DNA of 64,000 nucleotides, from NCBI GenBank assembly GCA_041678005.1, contig JBAYOW010000003.1, positions 1 through 64,000 of the forward strand. Direction: 5' to 3'. Shown piece after piece: positions 63,944 through 64,000 of this stretch. The notes under the pieces are model-generated. The model worked only from the letters and a program-made list of their open reading frames with translations, was not told the origin of the DNA and did no database searches. The position numbers were made by a program, and so were the translations under genes. This DNA is from Sulfurivermis sp041678005. GTDB taxonomy: Bacteria > Pseudomonadota > Gammaproteobacteria > Thiohalomonadales > Thiohalomonadaceae. Each line of letters opens with the position of its first letter. The stretch's first letter is position 1.

Positions 63944-64000
63944 GCAGGGCATTCTTTCTTGTTCTTTTATTGTCGGGTCTCAGCACGCATGTACAGGCGG
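63940..64000 (+). CDS. Exported protein, first 20 codons (cut by window end)
   Basis: A new frame opens inside the nirJ stop (ATGA): MSRAFFLVLLLSGLSTHVQA, a typical signal peptide with an Ala-x-Ala-like cleavage site. In other nir clusters the gene after nirJ is often nirN (a cd1-like heme d1 protein) or a cytochrome, but only the leader is in the window, so the product cannot be named. Confidence 0.6.
   Translation, partial: MSRAFFLVLLLSGLSTHVQA

Noticed and set aside
1..64000. CRISPR arrays, tRNA and rRNA genes, riboswitches
   Set aside because: I looked through the intergenic regions on both strands and saw no regularly spaced repeats, cloverleaf genes, rRNA segments or convincing riboswitch cores.

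Overview
The window is about 50% GC and carries core genes arranged as in Gammaproteobacteria: cmoAB, guaA and guaB, recCBD, rsmJ, a class I fbaB, a seven-gene Rnf complex and an iron-sulfur type FNR. It also holds a nirS denitrification cluster. I read it as a facultatively anaerobic, denitrifying and probably autotrophic or otherwise gluconeogenic gammaproteobacterium. I cannot name the genus from sequence alone, and the coding evidence is stronger than the taxonomic inference.

Layout. (1) 0-8.3 kb is accessory and damaged DNA: a phoB gene cut after its receiver core with its Pho box intact, a GC-rich sodium:solute symporter, a parE toxin killed by one nonsense codon, a tight four-gene minus-strand operon (hipB, hipA, an unknown protein, a class II Fic protein), and the debris of an integrative conjugative element (a 5'-truncated TIGR03747-like membrane protein, a tyrosine-integrase tail and a degenerate IS4 transposase). 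(2) 8.3-13.3 kb is housekeeping: guaA, cmoA-cmoB, guaB. (3) 13.3-17.8 kb has a repeat-rich spacer and a signalling operon (response regulator, FIST sensor, hybrid histidine kinase with two receivers). (4) 17.8-26.5 kb is recC-recB-recD. (5) 26.9-35.9 kb is a mixed region: small membrane protein, NorD, an orphan ATP-synthase epsilon subunit behind a cytidylate-kinase-like gene, a lipoprotein, a PAS-GGDEF cyclase, a protein with degenerate repeats, DUF4202, an orphan Hpt protein and class I aldolase. (6) 36.4-52.5 kb is rsmJ, a CysB-like regulator, then rnfB - giant pyruvate:ferredoxin oxidoreductase - rnfC-D-G-E-A - an NqrM-like small Cys protein - ppsA - ppsR. (7) 52.8-64 kb is nnrS, fnr, nirS, a NirT-type cytochrome fused to an ethylbenzene-dehydrogenase-like domain, nirC, nirF, nirD, nirL, nirG, nirH, nirJ and the first codons of another exported protein.

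How it works together. In region 6, Rnf can use the membrane ion gradient to reduce ferredoxin. The oxidoreductase encoded inside the rnf cluster could spend that ferredoxin to carboxylate acetyl-CoA to pyruvate, and PpsA (controlled by PpsR) would turn pyruvate into PEP, with FbaB nearby for gluconeogenesis. In region 7, a four-cysteine FNR is encoded between two FNR-type boxes, one perfect box upstream of nirS and a near-perfect one upstream of nnrS. The nir genes encode cytochrome cd1 nitrite reductase, an electron-donor cytochrome and most of the heme d1 pathway; nirE is not in the window. Two copies of a roughly 148-bp MITE-like element bracket nirS-nirT.

The most unusual items are the hipBA-unknown-fic operon, the Rnf/oxidoreductase/PpsA block with its candidate Rnf maturation protein, and the NirT fusion with a sixth, CX3CH, heme motif.
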